Positions 36,410-50,244 are shown, counted from the first letter of the stretch. The stretch is 64,000 bases of DNA from Microcebus murinus (GCF_040939455.1 NC_134108.1:8647501-8711500); one strand, 5' to 3'. Program-made: numbers and translations. Notes: generated by a model not told the origin, from the letters alone.

Positions 36410-37755
36410 CTTTTATTTGTACGTGGTGTTAAAAATGATTTCCCCTAGGAATGAGTGACCCTATGTAGGAATAAAAATGCTTTTCCAATGATGTTATAAA
36501 TTGTATTCTTTTATAGGCCAGTAAAATGCTAGAAAAGTCTTTTCACTGCCACAGTCAGAAATAAATACTCACCCATGCATACCTTTGGCCACACAAGTGC
36601 TAGACGGAGCTTAATACAACTCCATTCACCCTGTAATCTGAACCCAGACCTGCCTGGATCTCAAACCTATATACTCCCAGTCTACCTCCTTTCTTCACAG
36701 CAAACATCCCATCGTATCCTACGATTTGTTTCCTGATTTATCTTTCCTACTACAATGTGAACTTTCTGAGGACAAGAAAGGCCTTCATCACTGAATCAAC
36801 AGACCTAGAAAATAATTCTAAATAAACATTTGCTGATAAGTTACCATTATATGTAGGAAGAAGCCCAACACTCTAACCCCTTCCACAAGCATCACTGTGC
36901 ATCCTCACAAAAAAATAGAGATGACCCTGAATGGTAAATTACAGGTCTTATTATATTTACCATTTACTAATTAAGAAGGAAATTGTGTATTTTAGAAAAT
37001 GTTTCTGTGAAAGAGCTCAAATAAAAATTGGGAGCTCTTAAAAGGCTAAGTTGCAGTCATCTAAAACACTGTAGTCTTGGATGACAGTAAATATATTAAG
37101 CATAATTATATAATAAAATGTGTCTTGAATTACTAATAAATACCTTTATAATAAAGAGTTCCAAGTAGCTAAAAATATCTCCAAGCTCCTGCCAATGTCC
37201 CACAGTTACATGGTGGTTATGCGATATAACCACGCACACTGAAATTTACTATGAACACTACTAGTAAGAAAAGATCTTTTCATAGACACATGGTAACAAA
37301 ATTCAAACTAACATGTACATAAGAATAAAGTTTAGGTATAATAAAAAAAATTACTTTCTGGTCATGGCTACAGAGGAAATACAAAACATAAGCAGTTTCC
37401 TTCATAAAAAAGAAAAAAATGTAGAAATAATTGCCAGAGAAAATAAAAGACATAGTGAAACAATTTTGCACTGTACTTCCACTACCATGTTCCGTTTCCT
37501 AAAAATTATCTGTACAAAGAAAGTACAATTATGGTAAATCGGAATTTTAAAATGCCTTCTGGATTGTTACTTAAAACTTTTAAAGCTTAACTAGCACAAA
37601 TTTCAGTAAATTTTTAAACTTACAATTAGAAATTCTTTCCAAAGAAACTGAATTGAATAGATTGGAACAGACAATGGCAGTTTGTAATTTTCCTAATTTT
37701 TTACAGCCAAATATTTTCATGAATACCTATATATTGTTAAACTAAAATGAAAACA
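36410..37755. other. Intronic DNA, possible L2/MIR remnants
   Basis: An L2-like block (36640-36840, ending TCTAAATAAACATTTGCTG) is likely. The rest is AT-rich with nothing recognised. Confidence 0.35.
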
Positions 37756-37759
37756 AAAC

Positions 37760-38400
37760 ACCAATTTACATCATGATGAGTAAATCTGTTTTCACATCTG
37801 CTGCCATCTTTTTCACTTGCAAAAATAATCCCCTGGCATTTTCATGTTTTTCATATAGAAAGGGCTCAAATGGAGAGCTGAAATGCAGCCAGCAACTGAA
37901 CAGAGCCCTGGCGATAGCCCAGCCGCAGTCGGGCTCTACGGAGGGGACAAGTTCCAAGTGATTTCTTCCTGGTTCCGATGGTGAGCAGAAGCACTCGGCC
38001 CTCACCAACAGATGGGCAGGGAAGACACTGAGGGCACACCCAAATTGTCCATCTAGGCCAGAGGGCAGGGCAAGACGGCAGAGGAACAACCTAACACATG
38101 GACCAGTGCCCACACAATGGACGCACTTCCAATCCCAAACACGAAGTGGCTGTGGGCTATTCAACAATTTCCAGCACACTGAAAGAGTCCCAATGTGGTG
38201 AGCAGCACTCTCAACCGAGTCTGGCATGGAAGGAGACAGCAGGCCCGGACTATAAGGGAAACTGCAGCAGGAAACCAGGTAGGAATCATCTCATCAAGCA
38301 GGGACTGAGAGCAGCATACAGATGCCTACATTATAAACAGCCAGCAAAAATAGTTCCTTACCTTGTCAAAACTCTCACATGATGACTTATTGGACAGAAA
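37760..38400. other. GC-richer unique-looking block, function unknown
   Basis: It has no recognised repeat and higher GC than its flanks. Both strands have open stretches. A donor-like CAG/GTAGGA occurs on the plus strand at 38278-38283. No protein was recognised and no matching acceptor stands out, so I do not call an exon. Confidence 0.3.
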
Positions 38401-38478
38401 TATTTTCATTTCCTCATTACAATGGCACTACTGTGTTTACTCAAACAACCGTAAACAAATACTATAAAACATCTACCA

Positions 38479-38519
38479 CAGGAGGCTGAGGCGGGAGGAT
38501 GGCTTGAGCCCAGGAGTTA
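38479..38519 (+). mobile_element. Alu right-arm fragment, first piece
   Basis: GGAGGCTGAGGCGGGAGGAT through CCCAGGAGTT is Alu right-arm text. It stops abruptly and resumes at about 38648. Confidence 0.8.
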
Positions 38520-38645
38520 GAATGGGGCTAATATCTACCTCACAGGGATGCTATGACCATGAAGGTTAACCAGCACATCATCTTCCCCAAATATGTCATT
38601 GTTCCTTCTCCACCCCTTTAATAATCACAGACAATACTATGGTTA
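38520..38645. repeat. MIR-like and unassigned insert within the Alu arm
   Basis: AATGGGGCTAATATCTACCT followed by CACAGGGATGCTATGA resembles the MIR 3' core. The rest is unassigned. It replaces about a dozen Alu bases. Confidence 0.5.
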
Positions 38646-38647
38646 CC

Positions 38648-38727
38648 ATGAGCTATGATCACACACCGCTGCACTCCAGCCTGGGCAACAGAGTGAGGCC
38701 ACATCTCAAACAAAACAAAACAAAACA
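38648..38727 (+). mobile_element. Alu right-arm fragment, second piece
   Basis: GAGCTATGATCACACACCGC through CAGCCTGGGCAACAGAGTG runs to a CAAAA-repeat tail and completes the arm begun at 38479. Confidence 0.85.
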
Positions 38728-39039
38728 GCTACCAAGAGATCAGTCCAAGACTAGGTAATATAAAGGTAATACGAAAACACAAGATCTGGTGCCTAAACTT
38801 AAATAGGTCACAGTGTTAAGAAGGCAACACTCACAAACATGAAATAATCAGAGAGCAGTGAAAAATGAAAGTATAGAACTTTGTATGGGCTTGAACAAAC
38901 AAAGATCGTGAGGAATCACACCAGCAACAGAAAAGCATTTCTCCTCAGAAGTTAGGGAAACAGTCCCTGCACCATCTGTGACTATTAAAGTGGATGGAAC
39001 AGAAACAACAACGCGTTTGTGGCAGACGATGTGCTGGTT

Positions 39040-39185
39040 AACCTTCCAATGGTCATCAGACCCCTATGAGGTAAATACTGTCCCCATTCTACAGACAAGG
39101 AAACCGAGGTTCATGCTTTAGGGAAGTTACTTAACCACTGTGGTCTCAGTTTCTTCATTTGTAAAATAAAGAAACTGTCATAAAT
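39040..39185. mobile_element. MIR-type SINE text (both orientations adjoining)
   Basis: CATTCTACAGACAAGGAAAC is reversed MIR text, while CTCAGTTTCTTCATTTGTAA 60 bp later is forward MIR text. Two MIR fragments therefore appear to abut head to head. Confidence 0.55.
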
Positions 39186-39199
39186 CAGAAGTTTTCAAA

Positions 39200-39990
39200 C
39201 TGGAACCTGGAAAGCACCAGCGTTTTCTGGCACTGACTCAAAACCCTAAAGCGGGCAGGGGCCTGAGGCCAAATGTACCAAATCCTCTGGTCAACATCTC
39301 AGTACTCATTTCCTCTACAATGTTTTGCCATTATAACCACAACACTGGGAACGGTACCTAGTATATAGTGAGAAGTCAATAAAAAAATTTAGGAAGGAAT
39401 GAATGACATAGATGGCACATCACAATTGACTCTAAGCTGACTCTCATTCATGGTGGCTCCTTTCCTTCTATGTCCAGCAATGTTTTTGTTGTTAGCATAT
39501 TCAGAGCTTTTAATTAGTGGGCTGAGGGTAGCCTTCCTCCAGAGGGTGTTTGCATTTATTTCTGCCAAGTCCATCTGGGCATAGCCAACTCAGAAGTATT
39601 TAAATTAGTCTCTCAGCTTGGGGGTTACCAGACCATGCAGGTAGCATAAATTCAAATCCCCAACCCAATAGTCTCAAGAGAGACTTTTTATTTCAAGTTA
39701 AGAAGCAGCCCACTCACTTTGCTAAGGAATATTTCAGAGGCTTTTTGTTTGTTTTCCAGCCTAGCCTTCATCTGGCCTCCCCAAGACCCAGGCCCCAGCC
39801 CTCGGTGCTCACTTACCACTCTGGTTTTAGACCTTCTTTCTCTCACCCTTTGGGAACACTCATTCCTCTTTCTTTCTACCATTTGTGGATTGCTGTCACT
39901 TTCTTCTGACAAAAATTTTTAAGTGATATTTGTTGTATCTTTCTCAGTATTTCCAAGTTTTTATACCATGAAGGTTTTCCTTCTTCTATC
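39200..39990. other. Intronic DNA without a recognised feature
   Basis: Mixed composition; nothing was recognised with confidence. Confidence 0.3.
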
Positions 39991-39992
39991 AC

Positions 39993-40080
39993 TTTGAGAC
40001 AGGGTCTCTCTGTTGCCCAGGCTGGAGTGCAGTGGCATCATCATACCTCACTGCAACCTCCAACTCCTGGGCTCATATCC
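39993..40080 (-). mobile_element. Alu fragment, reversed
   Basis: TTTGAGACAGGGTCTCTCTG, CAGGCTGGAGTGCAGTGGCA and CACTGCAACCTCCAACTCCT make up a truncated reversed monomer. Confidence 0.85.
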
Positions 40081-40089
40081 TATCACTTT

Positions 40090-43000
40090 TCAACTTCAGA
40101 TGTGCTTTAGAAACCATCCCTGAGGTAAGCAAGAGCTGAAACCAGATAAGTAGGCAGAGGGGAGAACATCCCACAGACTCCCAGAGTGGGTAAAGAAAAA
40201 AGAGAGAGGCTAGAACTAGCTGGAGAGGAAGAGGCATTGACATGCAAGGAAAAGGCCTGTAGGGACAGAAGGCGAGAGGCAGGAGTTATTTCATAATGTC
40301 AAGACAAATCTGCATATCAAAAATTAGTTCTGAAGGATGACTGGTAAATAAATGAAAATAATGATTATCTTTACTGGTATTTCCACCAAGAAGATAGTTT
40401 AAGAATACAGTATTATCACTTGTGTATATAACTCACCCAAAAAAAGCACAAGCACATTGATACAAAGTTAAATCAAATTCAAGAGGAGATAGCACATAGG
40501 AAGAAACCCCACATAGAAAGATACAAGGTGAATGAAGGGGATGTTCTGTTACTGGAAACAAATTAACAGCTGTGCATACTAAAGTCATTAAGATTCAAAG
40601 AACAAGCCAACTCTTGCTACATTTTACACAAAAATTTTGTTATACAGATTGGAGAATAAAGAAACCACCACCAAAGGCTTGGAATCATTTATTATTCTAA
40701 TTGAATTATTACTGAATGTAGCCAGACATAATGCTTCAAGATTTTTTTTAAAGTATTTCCTTTTATTGTAACAATAAGCACATGCAGAAGATAGTTACAA
40801 GTTGGCAAAATGAGGCTCTCTCTCAGTGAAGCCAGATAAGGATCCACAGCACCACCAGTGTATCTTAGCACGTGCAGACCCTTATCTCTATAGATTTTCA
40901 TGTAATGTTCTGTACGTGAAATAATTAAAAGAATTCTAAACAGAGAAAGGGTTGACATGAAACAGGGTTCATCAAGAAATATCTGTGTTCCTATAGGATC
41001 CAGATGCCTGCTTCCCACAGGTGTCATTACGATAACACTAACAAGAATAAAAAGCATCAGGGAAAATTCAGTTGATTCGGGAATACTGCCGTGCCCTAAG
41101 TAGTTGCAAAAATATAACATGAGAAAGTTAACTACAGAATTTAAATCTCATAGCTGTTCTTCCCAGAAAATAGTGTCACCACAAATAAGAGTAGACACTG
41201 AGTAGCAGGAAAAAAGATAATGATCCAAACCTTCCCTTAAACCACATTTGAATTAAGGGCTATAATCATAGCTGGAGATAATGAACATGGGTTTGGGTTT
41301 TGGCAATGATTTATATCATCCAGCTTCTCAGAAGGGATTCATAAGCTTTTAGAAATAAAAGATTAGTTCTCTTTTCTTCAAGTTCTTATACTATAATCTT
41401 AACATCTTAAATAGAATAGTATTTGTGTACCTAAATTTGGAGATACTCAGCTTGGCCTAGGACTAAACACAAAAGAAAAATTTACTGGAGTTAGTGAGAA
41501 AAGGTTATAGAACCAACAAGCATAAATTCAATGGAAGTACTTAATGAATAATGAATATGTGCTGTTAATTTAAAGAATCTGTTAAAAACATGACTCTTTC
41601 CAAGGAAAATTTAAAGTATCTTATTAAAAGCACATACAAAATAACATTATTTATAATAACTTTTAAAAGGAAAAACAGAATTAAGAAACAGAAGACTGCA
41701 AAAATGTTAACACTAAGCATAAAAAAAACTTGGCCTTGAGTATGCTTGTGATGAGGACAAAGAGAGAATCGGGATGGATTACATAAATCTTATTATCAGA
41801 AATGAAGAAACTTATTAGTTAGCCAGGAAAGATGTTTTTCCTAATATTGAATTTTTAAGGAAATTCACCAATGAAGTGCTATAGAAGAACCATCAGATAA
41901 AGGATAATGACTATAACAATTTCACCAAATGCAGAAACAGGATCTACAATTATTTCCTATAGTCAACATGAATAGAAGCTTAACATTAATGAGTAACTCA
42001 GTAAAAACAATTATTTTAGGGCTAGGGTAATGTGGTCCAAAACATGCTATGAATAGAACAGACAAGAGAACATGTCCTTCCCCTTCTTCATAAAAATCAT
42101 AACTCTCAACGAGAATATTAACAAACAAGCTAAGGGCTCTAAGGCTCAACACTGCATCTCCCTGTTTACCTGTGTGAATTGTGACCACCTGTCCCTGTCA
42201 TAACTTTAGGCTGATGGAAGGATAAAAACCAGAATGGGAAGAATACTTCACTATTTAGGCCAGTTCTATAAATAAAAAAAGGCAAGAATATCAACCTAGG
42301 AGTAAAGTCTGAATTACCTGTCTCAGATACCCATAAAATGCATGGAAACAAATGAGATGCTATTTCTTCTTTTTGAATATCCTGCCTTTTTAATATCCTT
42401 CCCAGAATACCCCACCCCCAAGGTAAGGCAGCTGATTTGGCCCCATATGATAATCCATTCCCCTCGTACCTGCCCAAGGAAATGGGAGCACAAAGGCTAC
42501 AAAATGGCTATTTTTCCTCAGATTTAACGTATCTGCTATTCATTTCTTTTTAAATAAAATTGAAAAAAAAATAAAGACCAACTAAATTTATTTATCCCTC
42601 CATCTGTCCACCTATTCACTCACTGTACAAACATTTTAGTCCCTAACAACCCAGGCTACACAGTGGGAAAACAATGAATAAAACAGCTTTTAAATAGACA
42701 AATGTATTACTTTTTTTCAAATGTATAACTTTCTCGTTTAGATGACAAATGACGACGTCTTTGTCTCCCAATTTAAACAGTTAAAATGTGTACTGCAAGG
42801 TAAGAATGTATCTTTCAAGCACCATTAGAATGTAAGATTGTCTCCTGCAAACTGAAGGTGGCTCAGGGCCTCAAATACACAACCATACCTTCAATTAATC
42901 ACCCAACTACAGCTGCCATCATACAGCCAAGCCTTCAGTTCTATCTCAACAGCCCGCAGTTTTCATAGCTGCGGAGGCACTGAGGCAGGGTCTTATTGAA

Positions 43001-44425
43001 GGTGGATATCAAATTGTGTAGGGATGCCTTCTAGCTGGCTTTCTCCTTTGCCATGAAGAAGTTTTTAATCTCACTGAAGAATTTCTATAAGAAACTGAGC
43101 TTCATAAGAAAAATAAAATCTATATTCAGGCAGCCATTTGCTCCAAAAAGCTAAGAAAATGGATTCCTGGTGAAGAAAAATGAAGAAAAGATAACTTTAA
43201 GTAAGCAAGAAGAAAAAGGTAATAAATAACCAGTTGAAAATATTGAACATAAGAAAGCAATAAAAAAGATATAATGGCATAGAAGCATAGTATCATGCAC
43301 TTGGCATGGCTTCAATTATTCATTTTATAACGCATAACATTTCCTTTCTTTAAATGCATTCACATTACATTCACACTGAGGCTCAACTCACAACAGCATT
43401 CAAGTTGATAAATAAAAGGAAATGGAGATAGAATATTTGAGAAATACACAATTTTCTTGCTTACCAAGTCCCCAGTGTTTGAGAAAGCGAAGCCCTCACA
43501 TCTCAGTGACACATCTCCTGTCCATCCAGATGGCTAACACCTCACACTTAGGTTGGTCACAAAGCAGCATCACCTCATTTCACAACACCATTCTGAAGTA
43601 ACAGCCCTCTGGTCTAGGGAGTGACTGCCTAGGCAGAGAGGTTCACATGCTGAATTCCAAGCCAAACATGGATCAAGTGTTCACAGCTGTCTGCTGTTTT
43701 GAAAACTTCTTGGAAAGAATGAATAAGTCTGCTGTATATCTCAGTAAGAATATGGGGGACCTACACCATCCTGGGGGAAGAGGAGAGACAGGCCAAGGAT
43801 ACTTTTCCAATTATGTTATTGTTAAATGACGGGCCTAGAAGAGACAGAATCTGTTTTCCTTCTTTTTTATAATAACATAACTATCTGAAGTTAAAACTAG
43901 ATGAAGTCATTTGAAACTAATTTTTGCAGAAGTTAAGCCATGTGTTAAAGACCTTCCTCGTTAATGTATATATATATCATATATTTAGACCAGAAAGTAT
44001 CTTTCAAATGTATTACTACCAAACACAGTATTACTGTCTCTTCCCATAATATTAAGATCAGAATTTAGCAATCAAGGGCAAAGAACATATCTTCTTTCAT
44101 ATCATACTTGAGTTAAAATCATGGATAAGTACTAAAGCAGTTTATCTGTAAATTTAACAGTATATTTTGAAAGTTTAAACTAGATGGTAGAAAGCATATG
44201 TGATTCAAATCCGGAATAATTATTAATTGTTCCAGATTATCAAAAACTACAGCTAGTATTCCGGATCCTCACAGAGTCTGCGTAAGGGAATGCTGGCCTC
44301 ACTCAGGCAAGCTCCCTAAATAAAGACTGTGACTTATCTCTGAATTTCCTTACTTTCATCAGCCCTACCACAGTGCCCTATATATAGGAGGCCCTCCAGA
44401 AGGACTTATTCAATTAGGTGTTTGG
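40090..44425. other. AT-rich intronic DNA without a recognised gene
   Basis: About 4.3 kb with no clear young repeat. A 142-codon ATG-initiated open frame lies on the minus strand (40692-41120), with no recognisable product and a composition that gives no support for coding. No exon signals stood out. Confidence 0.35.
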
Positions 44426-44429
44426 TGGG

Positions 44430-44728
<299 letters not shown>

Positions 44729-44801
44729 TAGATGTTTAAAGGGGGAAAACATCAGGATCAAATAAAGAATACTTGCTGGCATTATTTAAAAAACAATATA
44801 T

Positions 44802-45115
<314 letters not shown>

Positions 45116-45479
45116 ATAAACTAATACAACAGGTAAAATGATCAAGAAGAAAAAATTTCACTATTGTCAATGCAACTATTCCCCTAAATTTGTAACGTAA
45201 AAACATGTTCTAAAGAAAAAAATGTTCTCAAATTAAACAAAAAGTATTATCAAAGTAACATTCCATTTTTTTTCTAGGAACAATCTAAGCATATGTAATT
45301 AAAATTATTTCAATCAATTTAATCAACATGAACGTACAGATAATTTTTACTTCTAATAATAAAAACTCTTTTGGAAAGTGCTGGATCATTCTACATTTAA
45401 AGTATGTGGACAAAAAAACCATTTTCTTCTGTATTTCCACTCTAAATGCTATAAAATGCACCATAACAAAGTGATGGAA

Positions 45480-46400
45480 AGGAAAGATCCAGTGCCAGAC
45501 TTGTTTTCTTTATGAAGTCATGTCGTCAATACAGCTTACTGTAGCACAGTGCAAACTGGACGCCTTTAGGGATCTCAAAGGAGCTGTGAAAACACGGCCC
45601 CCAGCCTTCCCCCAATACTTCATCTAAAGCAAACAGAGGGCAGTGCACTTGACTGACAGGCAACAGATGCAAGATCCCTGAGAGCTCTGCCACCTGCCTG
45701 TGATGGAGGGTGGCGGAGGAAGCAGCCCACATCCGCCTCAGCTGAGGGAGCCCAACACAGACCAGAGTGTGGGCCCTGATATGGTGGGCCACGGTGTCAA
45801 GAGAAGTGTAGAGCACCCCAGGGATAAGACGATGGGGGATGAAATGACAGTCTCTGAGTAACAAAAACAGAGCTTCCTCAAGCCAAGCTTCAGATGGCCC
45901 AGGAAGACCACAAAGATTACTACTGCTGGAGAAAGAAGAGAAGGAAGCTCTCCAGCACCTGCACACCTAGGATTGTTGTGCAGGTAGTTTTAGGATACCT
46001 GCATCACTGAAGTGAACGTTCCACAGCCCCAAAATCATCCAAAAGTGTGTAGGTATTAAGATCTGATATTTAAATTAAGGTGCAGAGGGACAGCATCCAC
46101 ACAAAAGCCAAAAGGTACTCTGTAGGCCACCAGAAAGCCAAGCCTAGTGTGACGCTAGAAACAAGACACCTTCCTACACAACCCACACTGAGTTCTTCCA
46201 GCAGCTGGAAAAGCAACAGAAGCAGTGAGAGGAGGAGAAGCAAGAGGAGCTGTTCTCTCCACTGCGGAAAGACAGCCCTGGCTTGTGGTGGCCCTGATAC
46301 GAACCTCCCCAATTAATCCACACACTATGTTGTTGAAGTCTTTTTGTAAATCGGTTGCTCAGAACTCTGAATAAATATTTCTAAAGAAGTAATGTCACAA
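45480..46400 (+). other. Unique-looking block ending in a possible poly(A) signal; retrocopy not excluded
   Basis: A 0.9-kb non-repeat block is open for stretches on both strands. It includes about 78 codons on the plus strand (46080-46313) and about 146 on the minus (45526-45966, without a good ATG). AATAAA at 46370 follows text that looks like an mRNA 3' end (TTTTTGTAAATCGGTTGC). I recognise no parent gene, and there is no A tail or target duplication, so this stays open. Confidence 0.25.
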
Positions 46401-46548
46401 ACAAATCAATGCTACACAGGCTAGTTTACAAAAGTCATTTAACCCACTAAGTACCTGAGCTGCAACACCAAAAGTACTTTCTCTAATATTCTTTAATATC
46501 AATGAAGAAATCTCATTTCCCTGAGCGGTCATTAGAGGTGATATTCAA

Positions 46549-46838
46549 GGCCCAGCGCACTGACTCACATCTGTAATCCTAGCACTCTAGGAGGCCAAGG
46601 CAGGAGGATTTCTTGAGGGCGAGAGTTGGAAACCAGCCTGAGCAAGAGCAAGACCTGTTTCTACAAAAAAATAGAAAAATTAGCTGGGTGTGGTAGCATA
46701 TGCCTGTAGTCTCAGCTACAGGGGAGGCTGAGGCAAGAGGATCACTAGAGCCCAGGAGTTTGAGGTTGCAGTAAACTGTGATGACGCCACTTCACTCCAG
46801 CCTGGGCAACAGAGCAAGACTCTGTCTCAAAAAAAATA
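46549..46838 (+). mobile_element. Alu SINE, strepsirrhine-type left arm
   Basis: The left arm carries CCAGCCTGAGCAAGAGCAAG, the lemur-favoured form, and the body runs to TCTGTCTCAAAAAAAATAAG. Flanks AGGTGATATTCAA and AAGTGACATTCAG are an imperfect target duplication. Confidence 0.92.
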
Positions 46839-46859
46839 AGTGACATTCAGGATCAGGAG

Positions 46860-48195
46860 AAGCCAGGCAAGCAAACATTTGTGGATTCTAATAATTTAGG
46901 CCCTCTCTATTTGCATAAGAGAAACACCTCAGTAGGTTTTCAGAGAAGGAGGTGCTGCTTTGCACCCATCATTTCCCAAATATTCCAAGGTAAAAAACAG
47001 AGTGCTAGGGGAAGGGATCTTATGGCCTACGTGGACCACGCTGGGACCACCTCTATTGACTTGCTATTCCCTGCATACATGATGAGCTCAGGACCAGAGA
47101 ACGCTGCAATAGGCATTCATTAGAGTCATGTTTACCCTTCCACTGTCAGCTAAGAACATGTTGTTTTTCTTGCTCTAGAAGAAAGATCTCCCTAGATTAT
47201 TACAGTCATTACTCACGCTCAGTAAGAGACAATGTACTCCAATTTGGGAAGTATGTGCGAACTGCACACTCCTACATCTCTGAGCAGAGGCCTACCCTCC
47301 CTCAATACTTGCACAGAATGACACTTCTTTGGACGTCACAGGGTCTTAAATAAAATGATTTATTGTTCTCCACAACAGAACTGCAAATAAGATCTTAATT
47401 AACCTGCTAACAGTTATTGCCTATTTACTAATATCCCAAATTTTATTTTTTCACTTACTACAGAAAGTCTCATGAGACACATTTCCTTGGATCCCATGCT
47501 GAGAGGTTTGGTTATTAAAGAAAGCGAAAGAACTTGTCATTTAAAGTAGTTGTAACATCAAAGGTGGTTTCAGAATCCCTAGGGACAGTGACACAAAGCC
47601 GCTGTGGGTTATGGCAGGCATAGAGAGTTACAGGGAGTCGTGACTGTGGCCAGACTTGGTGCTCAATTTGTGAATCAGTGTCAGGAGAAACTGGAGTTGG
47701 TGAGGGTCAGGCATGGGGCCCTTGAAAATCGCCTATCCAAGGGCCTTTCACAGCAGGGATGAGGCTCCTTCAGGTTCAGCTCCTTCCTCGTGTGGGCTGG
47801 CTGGTTCCCTTCCGCTATCCACGGAACCATCAGAACCTCTGCAGTTTCGGTTGCAGCGGCCTCGCAAAGTTCACACACTATGGCACGTAAGCAAGAGTAA
47901 GAGGGAAGCAACAAAAAAATGCATACTACAGACGTCCTGAGGTTCCAGAAAGCGGCAGCACTGGGCAAGCATTCCGCCACTCAGTGATGGGCTGTGTCCC
48001 AGTCGACAAGGGATTCAGCTCTTTTGGATCTCAAAAATCATCTTTCGACTAGAATAAGTTAGGTTTCTAATGCAGCCTCAAATTTAATCAGCACTTACTT
48101 CTTTCAGCATCTATCCTGCTCTAGCCCTCAGGGAGATTACACCTGAATGGGGAGACAACAAAAAGGAAGTAATAAATAAAAGGCTATGAAGCAAG
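46860..48195. other. Intronic DNA, one GC-richer block unassigned
   Basis: 47600-48000 is GC-richer, with open stretches on both strands and LTR-like texture that I could not place. The rest shows no feature. Confidence 0.3.
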
Positions 48196-48200
48196 AGACA

Positions 48201-48889
<689 letters not shown>

Positions 48890-48890
<1 letters not shown>

Positions 48891-49160
48891 GGATAATCAC
48901 AGTGCGGCAGCAATGGTTACACGCAGTCTCTGCCAGGACTGTGTTCCAGCTCCACCACTTACTTGCTGAGGGACCTTGAGCAGGTAACAATCTCTCTATA
49001 GTTCAGTTTTCTCATGTGTCAATTAGAGATAATAATAGTATCTACACCTCACAGATTTGTGGTGACAATTCAATGAGTTAGTATTTATGAGATCCTTAAA
49101 ATAGTGCCTGGGACATACTAGGAGCTGCATAATCTATTACTACCATTACTATTATTATCA
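48890..49160 (+). mobile_element. MIR SINE
   Basis: CTCCACCACTTACTTGCTGA, AGTTCAGTTTTCTCATGTGT and ATAGTGCCTGGGACATACTA follow MIR order at near full length. Confidence 0.85.
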
Positions 49161-49280
49161 TCTACTTCATAGTACTATTGCTAGGACTAAACAGTGTATT
49201 AATTCAAGTGATATTTTTAAGGCAGTGTCTAGCACATAATAAATGCTCGATAAATGTTAGCTATTATTATTATGAATAAT
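49160..49280 (+). mobile_element. MIR SINE 3' tail, second copy
   Basis: GGCAGTGTCTAGCACATAAT and AAATGCTCGATAAATGTTAG repeat the MIR 3' end just after the first copy, so two MIRs lie in tandem. Confidence 0.75.
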
Positions 49281-49289
49281 TCCCAGCTG

Positions 49290-49735
49290 GTGGCGGCAAA
49301 AACTGAGCTGAAGAAGAATGTGATGGGGATGGGGGGTTGCCATGAACAGACCCAGAGAACCTATGGAATAGGTTGCATTTGACATGCTAAGTCTGCAACG
49401 TCTGGGAGATATCCCGAGGGCAGGGTCAAGTAAATAGCTGGACACTTGAATCTGAACCTCAGGGAAGTACAGACTAGTAAAAGTCATCAACATAAAGATG
49501 AGTTAACCACAGAAAATGGTGAGCTCAGCAAGAGAGAGGATGAAAATGGAGGACAGAATCTAGTGGTGAACCCCATGGAACCCCAGCATCCCGAGTCAGG
49601 TAAAGGTGGAGGAACCAGCAGGGGAGAACGGGAAGGGAGAGTCCAGGGCAGAGGAAAACCAGCAGAGAGTGGACTTCCAAGACCTGGGCAAGGACAGGGC
49701 CTGGTGAGGGGCCCAGTGGGATGAAGACACTGGAC
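49290..49735 (-). mobile_element. L2 LINE, reversed, second block
   Basis: GACATGCTAAGTCTGCAACG, TGAACCTCAGGGAAG, CATGGAACCCCAGCATC and GGAGGAACCAGCAGGGG continue the antisense L2 order from 48890, interrupted by the MIR pair. Confidence 0.65.
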
Positions 49736-50086
49736 ACAGCCCCTTGGAGGTTATGTGTGATCTGGATGAAGGCATTTGTAGCCTCTTACGTTCTCCTTTC
49801 AACTAGACTTAACTTCCACTCACAACACTGTGTATGTAAAGAACATGCATTCCAAGGACATCATAGTGCCATGGGACAAATTCTGAGCTGGGAGTCAAGG
49901 TACACAGGGGCAAGCTCCAGTGAGGTCTTAGGTCAGTCCCTCAACAACAAGGGCCTCCAATTTCTCCACAGGTGGAATGACAAGCTCAGACCAGATTCCA
50001 AAAGCCAGGCCATGAGTTCCCTAAGCATCTACAAACCCAATAATCAAAGTCCATAAGCTCTTTTTCAATATTTATAACATATACTG

Positions 50087-50140
50087 ATTGCTTCTACTCA
50101 GCCTTTGGCTAAGACCAAGGATAAAATATGTACTGAGAAC
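50087..50140 (+). pseudogene. U2 snRNA-derived fragment (5' end), probable
   Basis: ATTGCTTCTACTCAGCCTTT followed by GGCTAAGACCAAGGATA closely follows the U2 snRNA 5' end (ATCGCTTCTCGGCCTTTTGG, GGCTAAGATCAAGTGTA) with a few substitutions and small indels. Similarity fades after about 50 nt. No snRNA promoter (PSE/DSE) is seen, so it is a truncated retrocopy and not a functional gene. Confidence 0.6.
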
Positions 50141-50244
50141 TATGCATCTACTATGGTAAAGTTATACAAACAAAGCTGTCACATTTGGTTTTGAGTGAAA
50201 CACTCTATAAACCTGGGAAGCAGAAGTGATTAAGAAGGGGACTT

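Noticed and set aside
38585..38620. Text similar to the Y3 RNA loop (TTGTTCCTTCTCCAC)
   Set aside because: Only about 18 bases agree and the flanking Y RNA stem sequences are absent, so it is probably coincidence.
40692..41120. 142-codon ATG-initiated open frame on the minus strand
   Set aside because: Amino-acid composition is unremarkable and no domain was recognised. A single frame of this size in AT-rich intron is within chance. A PhyloCSF or BLASTP hit would reopen it.
45526..45966. 146-codon open frame on the minus strand
   Set aside because: It has no suitable ATG at its start and no recognised family, and a frame of this length is expected by chance in 64 kb. Kept only as part of an open finding on the block.
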